Under the pieces are notes generated by a model. The model ran no database searches, was not told where the DNA came from, and saw only the letters and a program-made list of their open reading frames with translations. DNA of 33,179 nt, from NCBI GenBank assembly GCA_012519155.1, contig JAAYQS010000045.1, forward strand, positions 1 through 33,179, read 5' to 3'. The stretch is from Clostridiales bacterium (GTDB taxonomy: Bacteria > Bacillota > Clostridia > Clostridiales > Clostridiaceae). Positions 24,451 to 33,179 of this stretch are shown in pieces (the stretch's first letter is position 1; every line of letters begins with the position of its first letter). A program made the position numbers and the translations under genes.

Positions 24451-25302
24451 ATGGGAAAATTTAAAGAAAAAATAATGAAAAACGTATTTTTAGCAGCAGC
24501 ATGTACATCCATTGTAGCAGTACTTTTAATATGCGTATTTCTATTTTACAATGGTATACCTGCTATGAAGGAAATTGGTTTTTTGAATTTCTTGACAGGT
24601 ACAACATGGAAACCTAAAAATGACGTTTATGGAATACTTCCTATGATACTTGGAAGTATATATGTAACAATAGGAGCAATAATAATTGGAGTACCTATTG
24701 GAATACTTACAGCAGTATTTATGGCAAGGTTTTGTCCTAAGAAATTTCATAAAGTAATAAAACCTGCAATAGATTTACTTGCAGGAATTCCATCAGTAAT
24801 TTATGGATTTTTTGGACTTACAGTTCTTGTGCCATTTATAAGAAATTATATTGGCGGTAATGGTAGTGGAATACTTACAGCATCAGTTCTTCTTGGAATT
24901 ATGATACTTCCAACTATTATTAGTGTATCAGAAGCATCTATTAATTCAGTACCAAACAGTTATTATGAAGGTGCTTTAGCACTTGGTGCAACTCACGAAA
25001 GAAGTGTATTTTGTGCAGTACTTCCAGCTGCTAAATCTGGAATAATGGCTGGTGTAATACTAGGAATAGGAAGAGCTATAGGTGAAACAATGGCAGTAAT
25101 TATGGTTGCTGGAAATCAGGCAAGAATTCCAACAGATATATTAAAGGGTGTAAGAACACTTACTGCAAATATAGTACTTGAAATGGGATATGCTACAGAT
25201 TTACACAGAGAAGCATTAATTGCAACGGGCGTTGTATTATTTATCTTTATCCTTATTATAAATTTTGCATTTGCAATGGTTAAAAGGAGGCAGAAAAATT
25301 AA
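24451..25302 (+). CDS. pstC: Phosphate ABC transporter permease PstC
   Basis: PstC is one of the two membrane subunits of the high-affinity phosphate importer. The 283-aa product has about six membrane segments, LLAGIPSVIYGFFGL, and the cytoplasmic EAA loop YEGALALGATHERSVFCAVL that contacts PstB. The start is ATG at 24451 because AAAGGAG precedes it at good spacing; an in-frame TTG at 24433 would put the ribosome binding site inside the gene. Its stop overlaps the pstA start by one base (TAATG), implying coupled translation. Confidence 0.95.
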   Translation: MGKFKEKIMKNVFLAAACTSIVAVLLICVFLFYNGIPAMKEIGFLNFLTGTTWKPKNDVYGILPMILGSIYVTIGAIIIGVPIGILTAVFMARFCPKKFHKVIKPAIDLLAGIPSVIYGFFGLTVLVPFIRNYIGGNGSGILTASVLLGIMILPTIISVSEASINSVPNSYYEGALALGATHERSVFCAVLPAAKSGIMAGVILGIGRAIGETMAVIMVAGNQARIPTDILKGVRTLTANIVLEMGYATDLHREALIATGVVLFIFILIINFAFAMVKRRQKN

Positions 25303-26201
25303 TGGAGCATGTTAATGAAAAAGTTGAAATTAAGCAGATTAATAAGCATACTCTTAAGCAAAAATTAATGTCATACAAAAGAACACCAGGGTCATTTATA
25401 GTGTTACTTTTGGTATTATTATCTGCAATTATTACAATAGGTGTTCTTGGATTTTTAATAGCATATATATTAATTAAAGGTGTGCCATATTTAACTGGAA
25501 GCTTATTTTCATTTACATATACATCAGATAATGTTTCAATGATGCCTTCAATAATTAATACTATATTAATTACATTTTTGTCAATAATAATAGCAGTGCC
25601 TATTGGAATGTTTTCTGCTATATATATGGTCGAATATGCAAAGAAAGGTAATAAAATAGTAGCAGCAGTAAGGCTTACAGCGGAGACATTAACAGGAATA
25701 CCATCAATAGTATATGGACTTTTTGGAATGTTATTTTTTGTAACAACATTAAAACTTGGTTATTCTATTCTTGCTGGTGCATTTACTTTAGCTATTATGG
25801 TTTTACCAGTAATTATGAGAACTACAGAAGAGGCACTTCTTTCCGTACCTGATTCTTATAGGGAAGGAAGCTTTGGACTTGGAGCAGGAAGACTTAGAAC
25901 AGTGTTTAGAGTTGTTCTTCCTAGTGCAATTCCAGGAATTTTATCAGGAATTGTATTATCAGTAGGAAGAATAGTTGGTGAAACAGCAGCTCTTATTTAT
26001 ACAGCAGGAACTGTAGCAAATCTTCCAAGCAGTCTTTTATCTTCAGGAAGAACACTTTCTGTTCATATGTATTCACTTTCAAGTGAAGGACTTCATACAA
26101 ATGAAGCTTATGCAACAGCAGTTGTTTTGTTAGTGATAGTAATGATTTTAAATTTTGTATCATCTTTTATTGCAAAGAAGATAGGTAAAAAAGGAGAATA
26201 G
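25302..26201 (+). CDS. pstA: Phosphate ABC transporter permease PstA
   Basis: The 299-aa product is the partner permease of PstC. It has a longer polar N-terminus (about 45 residues) and then about six helices. [17 protein letters not shown] matches the same segment in PstC, and the EAA loop is [20 protein letters not shown]. The start is ATG at 25302, overlapping the pstC stop, with AAAGGAGG just upstream inside pstC. It stops 1 nt before pstB, so the operon is very tight. Confidence 0.95.
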   Translation: MEHVNEKVEIKQINKHTLKQKLMSYKRTPGSFIVLLLVLLSAIITIGVLGFLIAYILIKGVPYLTGSLFSFTYTSDNVSMMPSIINTILITFLSIIIAVPIGMFSAIYMVEYAKKGNKIVAAVRLTAETLTGIPSIVYGLFGMLFFVTTLKLGYSILAGAFTLAIMVLPVIMRTTEEALLSVPDSYREGSFGLGAGRLRTVFRVVLPSAIPGILSGIVLSVGRIVGETAALIYTAGTVANLPSSLLSSGRTLSVHMYSLSSEGLHTNEAYATAVVLLVIVMILNFVSSFIAKKIGKKGE

Positions 26202-26202
26202 T

Positions 26203-26952
26203 ATGGATAAATTTAACGTAAAAAACTTAGATTTATATTATGGCGACTTTAAGGCGTTAAAAGATATAAATATAGATATTAAGTCAAATGAAATAACAGC
26301 ATTTATCGGACCATCTGGATGTGGTAAATCTACTTTCTTAAAAACATTAAATAGAATGAATGATTTAGTTGAAGGATGTAAAATAGTTGGAAAAGTAAAC
26401 CTTGATAATGAGGACATATATGGAAATATGGATGTTAATGTTCTTAGAAAAAGAGTAGGAATGGTTTTTCAGAAACCTAACCCATTTCCAATGAGTATAT
26501 ATGATAATATAGCTTTTGGACCAAGAACACATGGTATAAAATCTAAGGCAAAATTAGATGAAATAGTAGAAAGATCATTAAGAGGTGCAGCAATTTGGGA
26601 TGAACTTAAAGACAGATTAAAAAAGAGTGCTCTTGGTTTATCTGGTGGTCAGCAACAAAGACTTTGCATCGCAAGGGCACTTGCAGTAGAACCTGAAGTA
26701 ATTCTTATGGATGAACCAACATCAGCTCTTGATCCTATTTCTACATCTAAAATTGAAGATTTAGTAATAGAATTAAAAGAAAAATATACTATAGTAATGG
26801 TTACTCATAATATGCAACAAGCTACTAGAATATCTGACAAAACTGCATTTTTCTTAATGGGACAAATTGTAGAATATGATGAAACAGAAAAATTGTTCTC
26901 TATGCCAAGAGATAAGAGAACAGAGGATTATATAACAGGGAGGTTCGGTTAA
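26203..26952 (+). CDS. pstB: Phosphate ABC transporter ATP-binding protein PstB
   Basis: The 249-aa ATPase of the Pst importer has all ABC motifs: Walker [11 protein letters not shown]-loop [11 protein letters not shown] (the PNPFPMS pattern is typical of PstB), signature LSGGQQQR, Walker B VILMDEP, D-loop SALD and switch histidine VTHNM. Length is normal. The ribosome binding site AAAGGAG lies in the end of pstA, and the stop is 1 nt before phoU. Confidence 0.97.
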   Translation: MDKFNVKNLDLYYGDFKALKDINIDIKSNEITAFIGPSGCGKSTFLKTLNRMNDLVEGCKIVGKVNLDNEDIYGNMDVNVLRKRVGMVFQKPNPFPMSIYDNIAFGPRTHGIKSKAKLDEIVERSLRGAAIWDELKDRLKKSALGLSGGQQQRLCIARALAVEPEVILMDEPTSALDPISTSKIEDLVIELKEKYTIVMVTHNMQQATRISDKTAFFLMGQIVEYDETEKLFSMPRDKRTEDYITGRFG

Positions 26953-26953
26953 A

Positions 26954-27595
26954 ATGAGAAACAGATTTGACAGACAATTAAAGCAGTTAAATGATGAACT
27001 AATTGAAATGGGAGATTTAATACAGGATGCTATAAGAAATGCTGTATCTGCACTTATTACAAGAGATGCTGAAAAAGCAAAGGTAGTTATTAAGTCTGAC
27101 AATGATATAGATGATAAAGAAAGAGAAATAGAAGCGTTATGCTTAAAACTTTTAATGCAGCAGCAACCAGTAGCTAAAGATTTACGAATAATATCATCAG
27201 CTCTTAAAATGGTTACTGACATGGAAAGAATAGGTGATCAAGCTAGTGATATTGCTGAAATAACAGTTACTTTAAGTCAGTTTGAATATATAAAAAAACT
27301 TGACCATATAGAGCAAATGGCAAAGGAAACAATGCTTATGCTTATGAACTGTTTAGAGGCTTTTGTAAATAGAGACATAGATATGGCCCATAAGGTAATA
27401 TCACATGATGATATTGTTGACGAGTTATTTGCAAAGGTAAAAAGAGAATTAGTTCTTTTAATAAATGAAGATGTAAACAATGGTGAACAAGCGGAAGATT
27501 TCTTAATGATTGCTAAATATTTTGAGCGTATAGGAGACCATGCAACAAATATTGCTGAGTGGGTAATATTTTCTATAAGTGGTGAGCATGAATAA
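26954..27595 (+). CDS. phoU: Phosphate signalling protein PhoU
   Basis: PhoU links the Pst transporter to the PhoR kinase and damps the phosphate-starvation response when phosphate is plentiful. The 213-aa protein is all-helical with two copies of the PhoU three-helix repeat. Each has the metal-binding motif: DMERIGDQASDIAE in the first half and YFERIGDHATNIAEW in the second. The start is ATG at 26954 after GGGAGG, 1 nt after pstB. It is the last gene before a terminator at 27611-27643. Confidence 0.96.
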   Translation: MRNRFDRQLKQLNDELIEMGDLIQDAIRNAVSALITRDAEKAKVVIKSDNDIDDKEREIEALCLKLLMQQQPVAKDLRIISSALKMVTDMERIGDQASDIAEITVTLSQFEYIKKLDHIEQMAKETMLMLMNCLEAFVNRDIDMAHKVISHDDIVDELFAKVKRELVLLINEDVNNGEQAEDFLMIAKYFERIGDHATNIAEWVIFSISGEHE

Positions 27596-27610
27596 ATTCT
27601 ATGATTTTTG

Positions 27611-27643
27611 TAAGGCCTAATTTTAAAGAATTAGGTCTTATTT
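27611..27643 (+). terminator. Intrinsic terminator after phoU
   Basis: AAGGCCTAATT (27612-27622) pairs with AATTAGGTCTT (27629-27639), one G-U pair, followed by a short T-rich tail. The tail is imperfect, so some read-through into the two-component genes is possible. Confidence 0.75.
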
Positions 27644-27705
27644 ATGATATAAACACTAAATAGTGTTAAAATATATAAAAAGGAAATAATATGAGGTGAA
27701 AAAAA

Positions 27706-28383
27706 TTGGCATCAATATATGTTGTTGAAGATGATGAAAATATAAGGGAGATAGAAACATTTGCACTAAAAAATAGTGGATATACTGTAACTGCTTTTGA
27801 ATGTGCAAAGGATTTTTACAGTAAAATTGCATCTAAAGTACCTAATCTTGTTATTTTAGATATTATGCTTCCAGATGAAGATGGACTTGAAATTTTAAGA
27901 AAGCTTAGAAATAGACCTGAAACAAAAAAAATGCCTATAATTCTTGTTACTGCAAAAACAACAGAAATAGATAAGGTTAAAGGATTAGATTTAGGAGCTG
28001 ATGATTATTTAACTAAGCCTTTTGGCGTCATGGAAATGGTATCTAGGGTAAAAGCACTTTTAAGAAGAAGCATAGATATGTCAGAAGAAAAATTCTTGTC
28101 TTATGGAAGTATATTTATTGATAATGAAAAAAGAGCAGTATATGTTAATGATGAACTTATAGATTTAACATATAAGGAATATGAACTTTTAAAGCTTCTT
28201 ATGATTAATGTAGGAATTGTTCTTAAACGAGAAGTTATAATGGACAAGATATGGGGAGGCAATTTTGAAACTGAATCAAGAACAATGGATGTACATATGA
28301 GAACACTAAGACACAAATTAAAAGAAGCAGGATCAGAAATTAAAACAGTAAGAAATGTTGGTTACATAATGGGGAATAATTAA
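27706..28383 (+). CDS. phoP: OmpR/PhoB family response regulator, PhoP-like
   Basis: The 225-aa response regulator has a receiver domain (about 1-118) with acidic pair EDD, phosphoacceptor D52 (ILDIMLPDEDG), T82 and K104 (YLTKPF), and a C-terminal winged helix (about 128-225) ending RTLRHKLKEAGSEIKTVRNV then GYIMGNN. The start is TTG at 27706, set by GAGGTG 10 nt upstream; an ATG just before meets TGA at once. Its place beside pst-phoU and before a PhoR-like kinase, together with the PHO boxes upstream of both pstS genes, makes it the likely phosphate regulator. No PHO box was seen upstream of this gene. Confidence 0.9.
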   Translation: MASIYVVEDDENIREIETFALKNSGYTVTAFECAKDFYSKIASKVPNLVILDIMLPDEDGLEILRKLRNRPETKKMPIILVTAKTTEIDKVKGLDLGADDYLTKPFGVMEMVSRVKALLRRSIDMSEEKFLSYGSIFIDNEKRAVYVNDELIDLTYKEYELLKLLMINVGIVLKREVIMDKIWGGNFETESRTMDVHMRTLRHKLKEAGSEIKTVRNVGYIMGNN

Positions 28384-28385
28384 TT

Positions 28386-29771
28386 ATGCTAAAAAAAATT
28401 AAAGACTTTATAGGATTTAATAATTCTATAGGAAAGACAATGAAAAGAAAAATAAATTTCCAATTACTTCTTATTGCAATTATTGCAATAGTATGTACAA
28501 TAATGGCTAGTCTTATAATATATTATGATGCATTTAGAAATCAAGTATTAGAAGACTTGCGAGGATATGCTCATATTCTTGAAAAGTATGATATATATGA
28601 GGGTACACATGAAAAATATTATGCCCCTGATACAGATAATTTAAGGATTACTGTTATTAATCAGGATGGAACTGTTATTTTTGATAGTAAAGCTGAAACT
28701 AGTGATATGGAAAATCACTTAACTAGGCCAGAAATTGCAAATGCTATTTCAAATGGAGAAGGACAATCTATAAGAAAATCAAAAACAAGTTCAAAAAATA
28801 CATTTTATGTGGCAGTTAAATTAGATAATGGGTCAGTACTTAGAGTGGCAAAGGAATCCAATAGCAGTTTAGGATTATTTATAAAAATTATTCCAATAAT
28901 TATTGTTATAATTATTTTATTAATTATATTATGCATAATTCTTGCACATTATTTTACAAGGAGTATAGTAAAGCCTATTGAAGAAATGACAGATAATATT
29001 GATAATTATACAGCTAATTCATCCTATAAAGAACTTGAACCGTTTTTTGATAGAATAAAAAATCAGCATAAAGATATATTAAAAAGTGTAATGATAAGGC
29101 AAGATTTTACAGCAAATGTATCTCATGAATTAAAGACACCTTTAACTTCAATATCCGGATATTCAGAAATAATACAAAATAAAATGGCAACTGAAGATGA
29201 AGTAGTAGAATTTGCAAAGAAAATTAACAAGAGTTCAAAGAGACTTTTGACTTTAATTAATGATATTATAAAACTTTCTGAATTAGATTCAACAGATTTA
29301 GAGGTGCCTTTTAGTAAAGTTAATTTAAATGTGGCAGCAGAAAAATGCGTAAGTGCATTAGAGGTAAATGCAGAAAAACATAATGTAACATTAGTTGAAA
29401 CTGGGGAAAGTAATTGCTATATTTATGGCAATATTGAACTTATTAATGAGATAATATACAATTTAACAGATAATGCCATAAGATATAATAATGAAGGTGG
29501 AACTGTTAAGGTATTTGTATATTCTAATGAAGATAAGGTTATTTTAGAAGTAAAGGATAATGGCATAGGTATACCTAAGGAGCATCAGGATAGAATTTTT
29601 GAAAGGTTTTATAGGGTAGATAAGAGCAGATCGAAACTTACAGGTGGTACAGGATTAGGTCTTGCTATAGTAAAACATATAGTTGCAAAACATGATGCGA
29701 AAATTGAAATAGAAAGTGAAGTCGGAAAAGGAACTATTATAAAAGTTATCTTTAAAAAGGTAAATAATTAA
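28386..29771 (+). CDS. phoR: Sensor histidine kinase, PhoR-like
   Basis: The 461-aa kinase has two membrane helices (about 25-47 and 164-188) around an extracytoplasmic domain of some 115 residues, a HAMP-like linker (ARSIVKPIEEM-type, here TRSIVKPIEEMTDNI), the phosphoacceptor H247 in DFTANVSHELKTPLTSISGY, and an ATPase domain with N box NLTDNAIRYN, G1 VKDNGIGIP and G2 GGTGLGLAIVKHI. It starts 2 nt after the regulator stop, so translation is coupled. It should phosphorylate the PhoP-like regulator when phosphate is low; input probably comes through PstCAB and PhoU. Confidence 0.92.
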   Translation: MLKKIKDFIGFNNSIGKTMKRKINFQLLLIAIIAIVCTIMASLIIYYDAFRNQVLEDLRGYAHILEKYDIYEGTHEKYYAPDTDNLRITVINQDGTVIFDSKAETSDMENHLTRPEIANAISNGEGQSIRKSKTSSKNTFYVAVKLDNGSVLRVAKESNSSLGLFIKIIPIIIVIIILLIILCIILAHYFTRSIVKPIEEMTDNIDNYTANSSYKELEPFFDRIKNQHKDILKSVMIRQDFTANVSHELKTPLTSISGYSEIIQNKMATEDEVVEFAKKINKSSKRLLTLINDIIKLSELDSTDLEVPFSKVNLNVAAEKCVSALEVNAEKHNVTLVETGESNCYIYGNIELINEIIYNLTDNAIRYNNEGGTVKVFVYSNEDKVILEVKDNGIGIPKEHQDRIFERFYRVDKSRSKLTGGTGLGLAIVKHIVAKHDAKIEIESEVGKGTIIKVIFKKVNN

Positions 29772-29866
29772 TTTTTTGTATTTGAAGTAATATTATAAAA
29801 TAAATGATAAAGTGATAAAAAAATTACGTTTACTTTATTATATTTATAATTTTACTACGTTTTTGT

Positions 29867-30016
29867 TATAATACTTGAATAATTTTGTCAATTGGTGTAT
29901 TCTAATATAAAGAAACAATAGTAATTAAAAACAATATTTGCTATGCGCAATGGAATATGAAAATGTTTCGTTGAGACAATATATTAAAAGATAAAAAGCT
30001 ATAAGTTTTTTATTTT
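29867..30016 (+). promoter_or_regulatory. ilvC promoter and leader with a hairpin
   Basis: TATAAT (29867-29872) follows a weak -35 (TTATAA at 29844). The leader of about 160 nt contains ATAAAAAGCT/AGTTTTTTAT (29991-30000 and 30004-30013; 10-bp stem with one G-U, 3-nt loop) just upstream of AGGAGG at 30025. A 14-codon frame (29950-29994) ends at the hairpin foot but has no ribosome binding site. No T-box motif was found. A regulatory role is possible but unproven. Confidence 0.4.
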
Positions 30017-30039
30017 AACTACTTAGGAGGTTTTTTTAA

Positions 30040-31056
<1,017 letters not shown>

Positions 31057-31067
31057 TTCTTAGTTAT

Positions 31068-31104
31068 TTAAAAGAGACTTCTATTTTTAGAAGTCTCTTT
31101 TAAT
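31068..31104. terminator. Bidirectional terminator between ilvC and the PucR remnant
   Basis: AAAAGAGACTTCT (31070-31082) pairs with AGAAGTCTCTTTT (31089-31101), 13 bp with a 6-nt loop, with A on the left and T on the right. It serves converging ilvC and the minus-strand remnant, whose stop codon lies inside it. Confidence 0.92.
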
Positions 31105-31619
31105 ATTCAAAATTTCTTTTATATAATAGGACATTTCATATAATAATCTAGTATCTGTATTTTCAAAGTTACATTTAGTTAATGATTTTATTTTTTTTAT
31201 TCGATATTTAATTAAAAGGTAATTTCCTTCTAAATTATAATTGTTTTGAAGAAGTATTTCTTTGGCATCAGAATTTATATTATTGTTATTAAAAATCAAC
31301 CATTTAAATGCATTACTTACATTCTTTTCTTTTTGATTATTCAATATAATTTCATTTGAGAAGCTTTGCATTATATCAACTAAGTGAATTTCCCAGGGCA
31401 TAGTAAATAGAGGAAAGTTTTTTTGTTGCATAAATCTATAACACTTTTGGGGATTTCTTTTATATATTTTCCAGTATTAATAATTAATCCTGATGCATTA
31501 TTTTTAATAAGATTATTAATATAATTTAGAAGATCAGCACTATTAGAATTTGCTAAACAAGTTGTTAAAACTAACTCATTTCCTTTTATAAAATTTGTGC
31601 TTAACAATGTTGTTGGGTA
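31087..31619 (-). pseudogene. PucR-type transcriptional regulator, truncated and frameshifted
   Basis: Two overlapping minus-strand frames join into one PucR-like N-terminal region: NFIKGNELVLTTCLA, then NASGLIINTGKYIKEIPKSV and IDLCNKK, continuing in another frame as NFPLFTMPWEIHLVDIMQSF. The break is at a run of seven A (minus strand, near 31420-31428); one A more or two fewer would restore the frame. The first part of the PucR domain and the C-terminal helix-turn-helix domain are both missing, so even a corrected frame would not bind DNA. PucR-type genes often sit beside class III aminotransferase genes, as here, so this is probably the lost regulator of that gene. Confidence 0.82.
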
Positions 31620-31638
31620 AATATGATTGTGCTAAGAT
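31610..31638 (+). promoter_or_regulatory. Promoter of the aminotransferase gene
   Basis: TTGTTG (31610-31615), a 17-nt spacer and TAAGAT (31633-31638). The inferred start near 31645 is only a few bases before the hairpin at 31652. Confidence 0.55.
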
Positions 31639-31651
31639 AATAATAAATAAT

Positions 31652-31702
31652 AAATGTATGACAAAGAAGTCGAAAATTTCTTAATATGTCATACATTTTT
31701 TT
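31652..31702 (+). terminator. Terminator-like hairpin in the aminotransferase leader
   Basis: AAATGTATGACA (31652-31663) pairs exactly with TGTCATACATTT (31687-31698), followed by seven T in all, and the AAGGAGG of the next gene begins a few bases later. With a promoter at 31610-31638 it would stop most transcripts before the gene unless relieved. Confidence 0.7.
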
Positions 31703-31724
31703 GTTTTTTAAGGAGGAAAATATT

Positions 31725-33077
31725 ATGTTGAGAGATGATTTGCCTAAAATAATTACAAGTACTTTGCCAGGGCCAAAAGCAAAGGAGATTATAAAGAGAC
31801 GTGAAAAAGCAATTCCAGATGCTATAAAATGTGTTTATCCAGTTGTAATTGATAGAGCTGAAGGAGCAATAATAGAAGATGTAGATGGAAATAAATTTTT
31901 AGATTGGGTTGGTGGTGTTGGTGTATTAAACATTGGATTTAGCCATCCTGAAATAATTGATGTAGTAAAAAAGCAAAGTGAAAAGTACTTTCATGGAATG
32001 TTTAACATAGTAACTCATGAAGGTTATGTAAAACTTGCAGAAAAATTAAATCAGATTGTACCAGTAAAAGGTAATGAAAAGAAAACTTACTTTGCAAATA
32101 GTGGGGCAGAGGCAGATGAAAATGCAGTAAAAGTTGCAAAAGCTTATACAAAAAGACCTAATATAATATGTTTTTCAGGGGCTTTTCATGGCAGAACTAA
32201 TTTAACAATGGCAATGACAGCTAAAAAAGCATATGCAAAAGGTCTTGGACCTTTTCCAACAGGAGTTTATAGGGCTGAATATCCTTATTTGTATAGGAAA
32301 CCAGAAGGAATGACAGAAGAACAAGCAATAAAATACTACATAGATTCAATATATAAGGTTTTTGAAGAATCTTCACCAGCTGAATATATTGCAGCAATAG
32401 TGGTTGAGCCTCTTCAAGGTGAAGGTGGATTTATACCAGCACCAATTGAATGGGTTAAGGCTGTTAGAAAAATATGTGATGATAATGGAATAATGCTTAT
32501 TGCTGATGAAGTTCAATCAGGATTTTGTCGTACTGGTAGAATGTTTGCTACAGAGTATTGGAAAGAGGCAGGAGTTATGCCAGATATATTAGCAACAGCT
32601 AAGTCAATAGCTGCAGGGTTACCTTTAAGTGCTATAATAGCTAGAAAGGAAATAATGGATTCTGTAGTTTCAGGAACTATTGGGGGTACATTCTGCGGTA
32701 ATCCTCTTGCATGTGCTGCTGGATTAAAAACAATTGAAATAATGGAAAGAGACAATCTTGCAGATAGATCTTTAGAAATAGGTAAAATAGTAACAGATAG
32801 GTATAATAAATTAAAAGAAAAATATGAAGTGGTAGGAGATGTAAGAGGACTTGGAGGTATGATTGGTATAGAATTTGTTAAGGATAAAAAATCAAAGGAA
32901 CCAAATGGTGAATTTGTTAAAAAGTTAGTCACCGAATGTGCTAATAATGGGCTTATTGTAGAGAATTCTGGTAGTCATGGTCAAGTTATTAGATTTTTAG
33001 CACCACTTGTAATTACTAATGAACAACTTGAAGCAGGTCTTGATATATTTGAAAATGCTATAAATAAATTAAGTTAG
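31725..33077 (+). CDS. Class III aminotransferase, 4-aminobutyrate aminotransferase-like
   Basis: The 450-aa PLP enzyme belongs to the class III (GabT/ornithine) aminotransferases, which move amino groups from omega-amino acids to 2-oxoglutarate or pyruvate. Motifs: ANSGAEADENAVKVAKAYT, FSGAFHGRTNLTMAMT, VEPLQGEGGFIPAP, the PLP-contact aspartate in LIADEVQSGFCRTG, and the Schiff-base lysine K293 in ATAKSIAAGLPLSA. The start is ATG at 31725 after AAGGAGG; an in-frame ATG 39 nt earlier lies inside the terminator hairpin and has no ribosome binding site. GABA is the best substrate guess, not certain. A decayed PucR-type regulator lies divergently upstream. Confidence 0.93.
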   Translation: MLRDDLPKIITSTLPGPKAKEIIKRREKAIPDAIKCVYPVVIDRAEGAIIEDVDGNKFLDWVGGVGVLNIGFSHPEIIDVVKKQSEKYFHGMFNIVTHEGYVKLAEKLNQIVPVKGNEKKTYFANSGAEADENAVKVAKAYTKRPNIICFSGAFHGRTNLTMAMTAKKAYAKGLGPFPTGVYRAEYPYLYRKPEGMTEEQAIKYYIDSIYKVFEESSPAEYIAAIVVEPLQGEGGFIPAPIEWVKAVRKICDDNGIMLIADEVQSGFCRTGRMFATEYWKEAGVMPDILATAKSIAAGLPLSAIIARKEIMDSVVSGTIGGTFCGNPLACAAGLKTIEIMERDNLADRSLEIGKIVTDRYNKLKEKYEVVGDVRGLGGMIGIEFVKDKKSKEPNGEFVKKLVTECANNGLIVENSGSHGQVIRFLAPLVITNEQLEAGLDIFENAINKLS

Positions 33078-33179
33078 GATATTATATGTAAGAAAAACAT
33101 CATGTATGTTACACAAAATAGTGATAAAAAATTATAAAGTGTAAAAATATACAATATAAATTTATATTAAAAAATATTT
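33078..33179. other. Trailing intergenic DNA
   Basis: AT-rich sequence after the aminotransferase stop, with no clear terminator, promoter or gene before the window ends. Confidence 0.5.

Noticed and set aside
31686-31724. Earlier ATG for the aminotransferase
   Set aside because: It lies inside the terminator hairpin and lacks a ribosome binding site. AAGGAGG fits the ATG at 31725.
32513-32932. Long open frames on the minus strand opposite the aminotransferase and other genes
   Set aside because: They mirror the codon pattern of well-supported genes on the other strand and show no ribosome binding sites or recognisable domains.

Overview
The window is low-GC, AT-rich DNA with strong AGGAGG-type ribosome binding sites and a gene set typical of Clostridium sensu stricto or a close relative: epoxyqueuosine reductase QueH, a Pst/PhoPR block, class I KARI, and secreted CBM25-bearing glycoside hydrolases. 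That assignment is an inference from gene content and base composition. No rRNA or tRNA gene was seen. Almost every real gene is on the + strand.

Region 1 (1-3000) is an accessory, decaying segment. It opens with a four-repeat CRISPR array that has no cas genes in the window. A graveyard of gene ends follows: an HsdM C-terminus, a TetR helix-turn-helix, a Nudix N-terminus, two related fragments of an unknown small protein, a membrane protein piece and a minus-strand remnant, with several intrinsic terminators between them. Region 2 (3150-8172) holds a small hypothetical ORF, a DUF1275/YoaK membrane protein, queH, a LysR regulator behind a leader terminator, and metE. A near-perfect MET-box palindrome lies in the lysR-metE gap, about 65 bp before the inferred metE transcription start.

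Region 3 (8202-18003) is carbohydrate use: two tandem giant GH31 enzymes with CBM25-like, chitobiase-C-like and triple-tyrosine-like modules, then an aldose-1-epimerase-like gene. Both GH31 copies look damaged. The first lacks a signal peptide and wall anchor, and the second carries an in-frame TAG before its catalytic residues. Their 3' modules share long identical DNA tracts, which suggests gene conversion. Region 4 (18107-22361) has an AIM24 family protein, a chemotaxis receptor remnant, an iron-type alcohol dehydrogenase, an RlmI-like rRNA methyltransferase, and a proline symporter reduced to its two ends by an internal deletion.

Region 5 (22420-29771) is the phosphate locus: two pstS genes, each behind its own 11-nt-periodic PHO box, then pstC-pstA-pstB-phoU, a terminator, and a PhoP/PhoR-type two-component pair. 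Both PstS proteins have their motifs in circularly permuted order compared with E. coli PstS. Region 6 (29771-33179) has ilvC, a degraded minus-strand PucR-type regulator with a poly-A frameshift, and a GabT-like class III aminotransferase whose leader starts with a terminator hairpin.

No wholly new multi-gene system is evident. The most notable items are the permuted and duplicated PstS pair, the damaged GH31 tandem with its shared 3' modules, the MET-box outside streptococci, and three genes with terminator-like hairpins in their 5' leaders.
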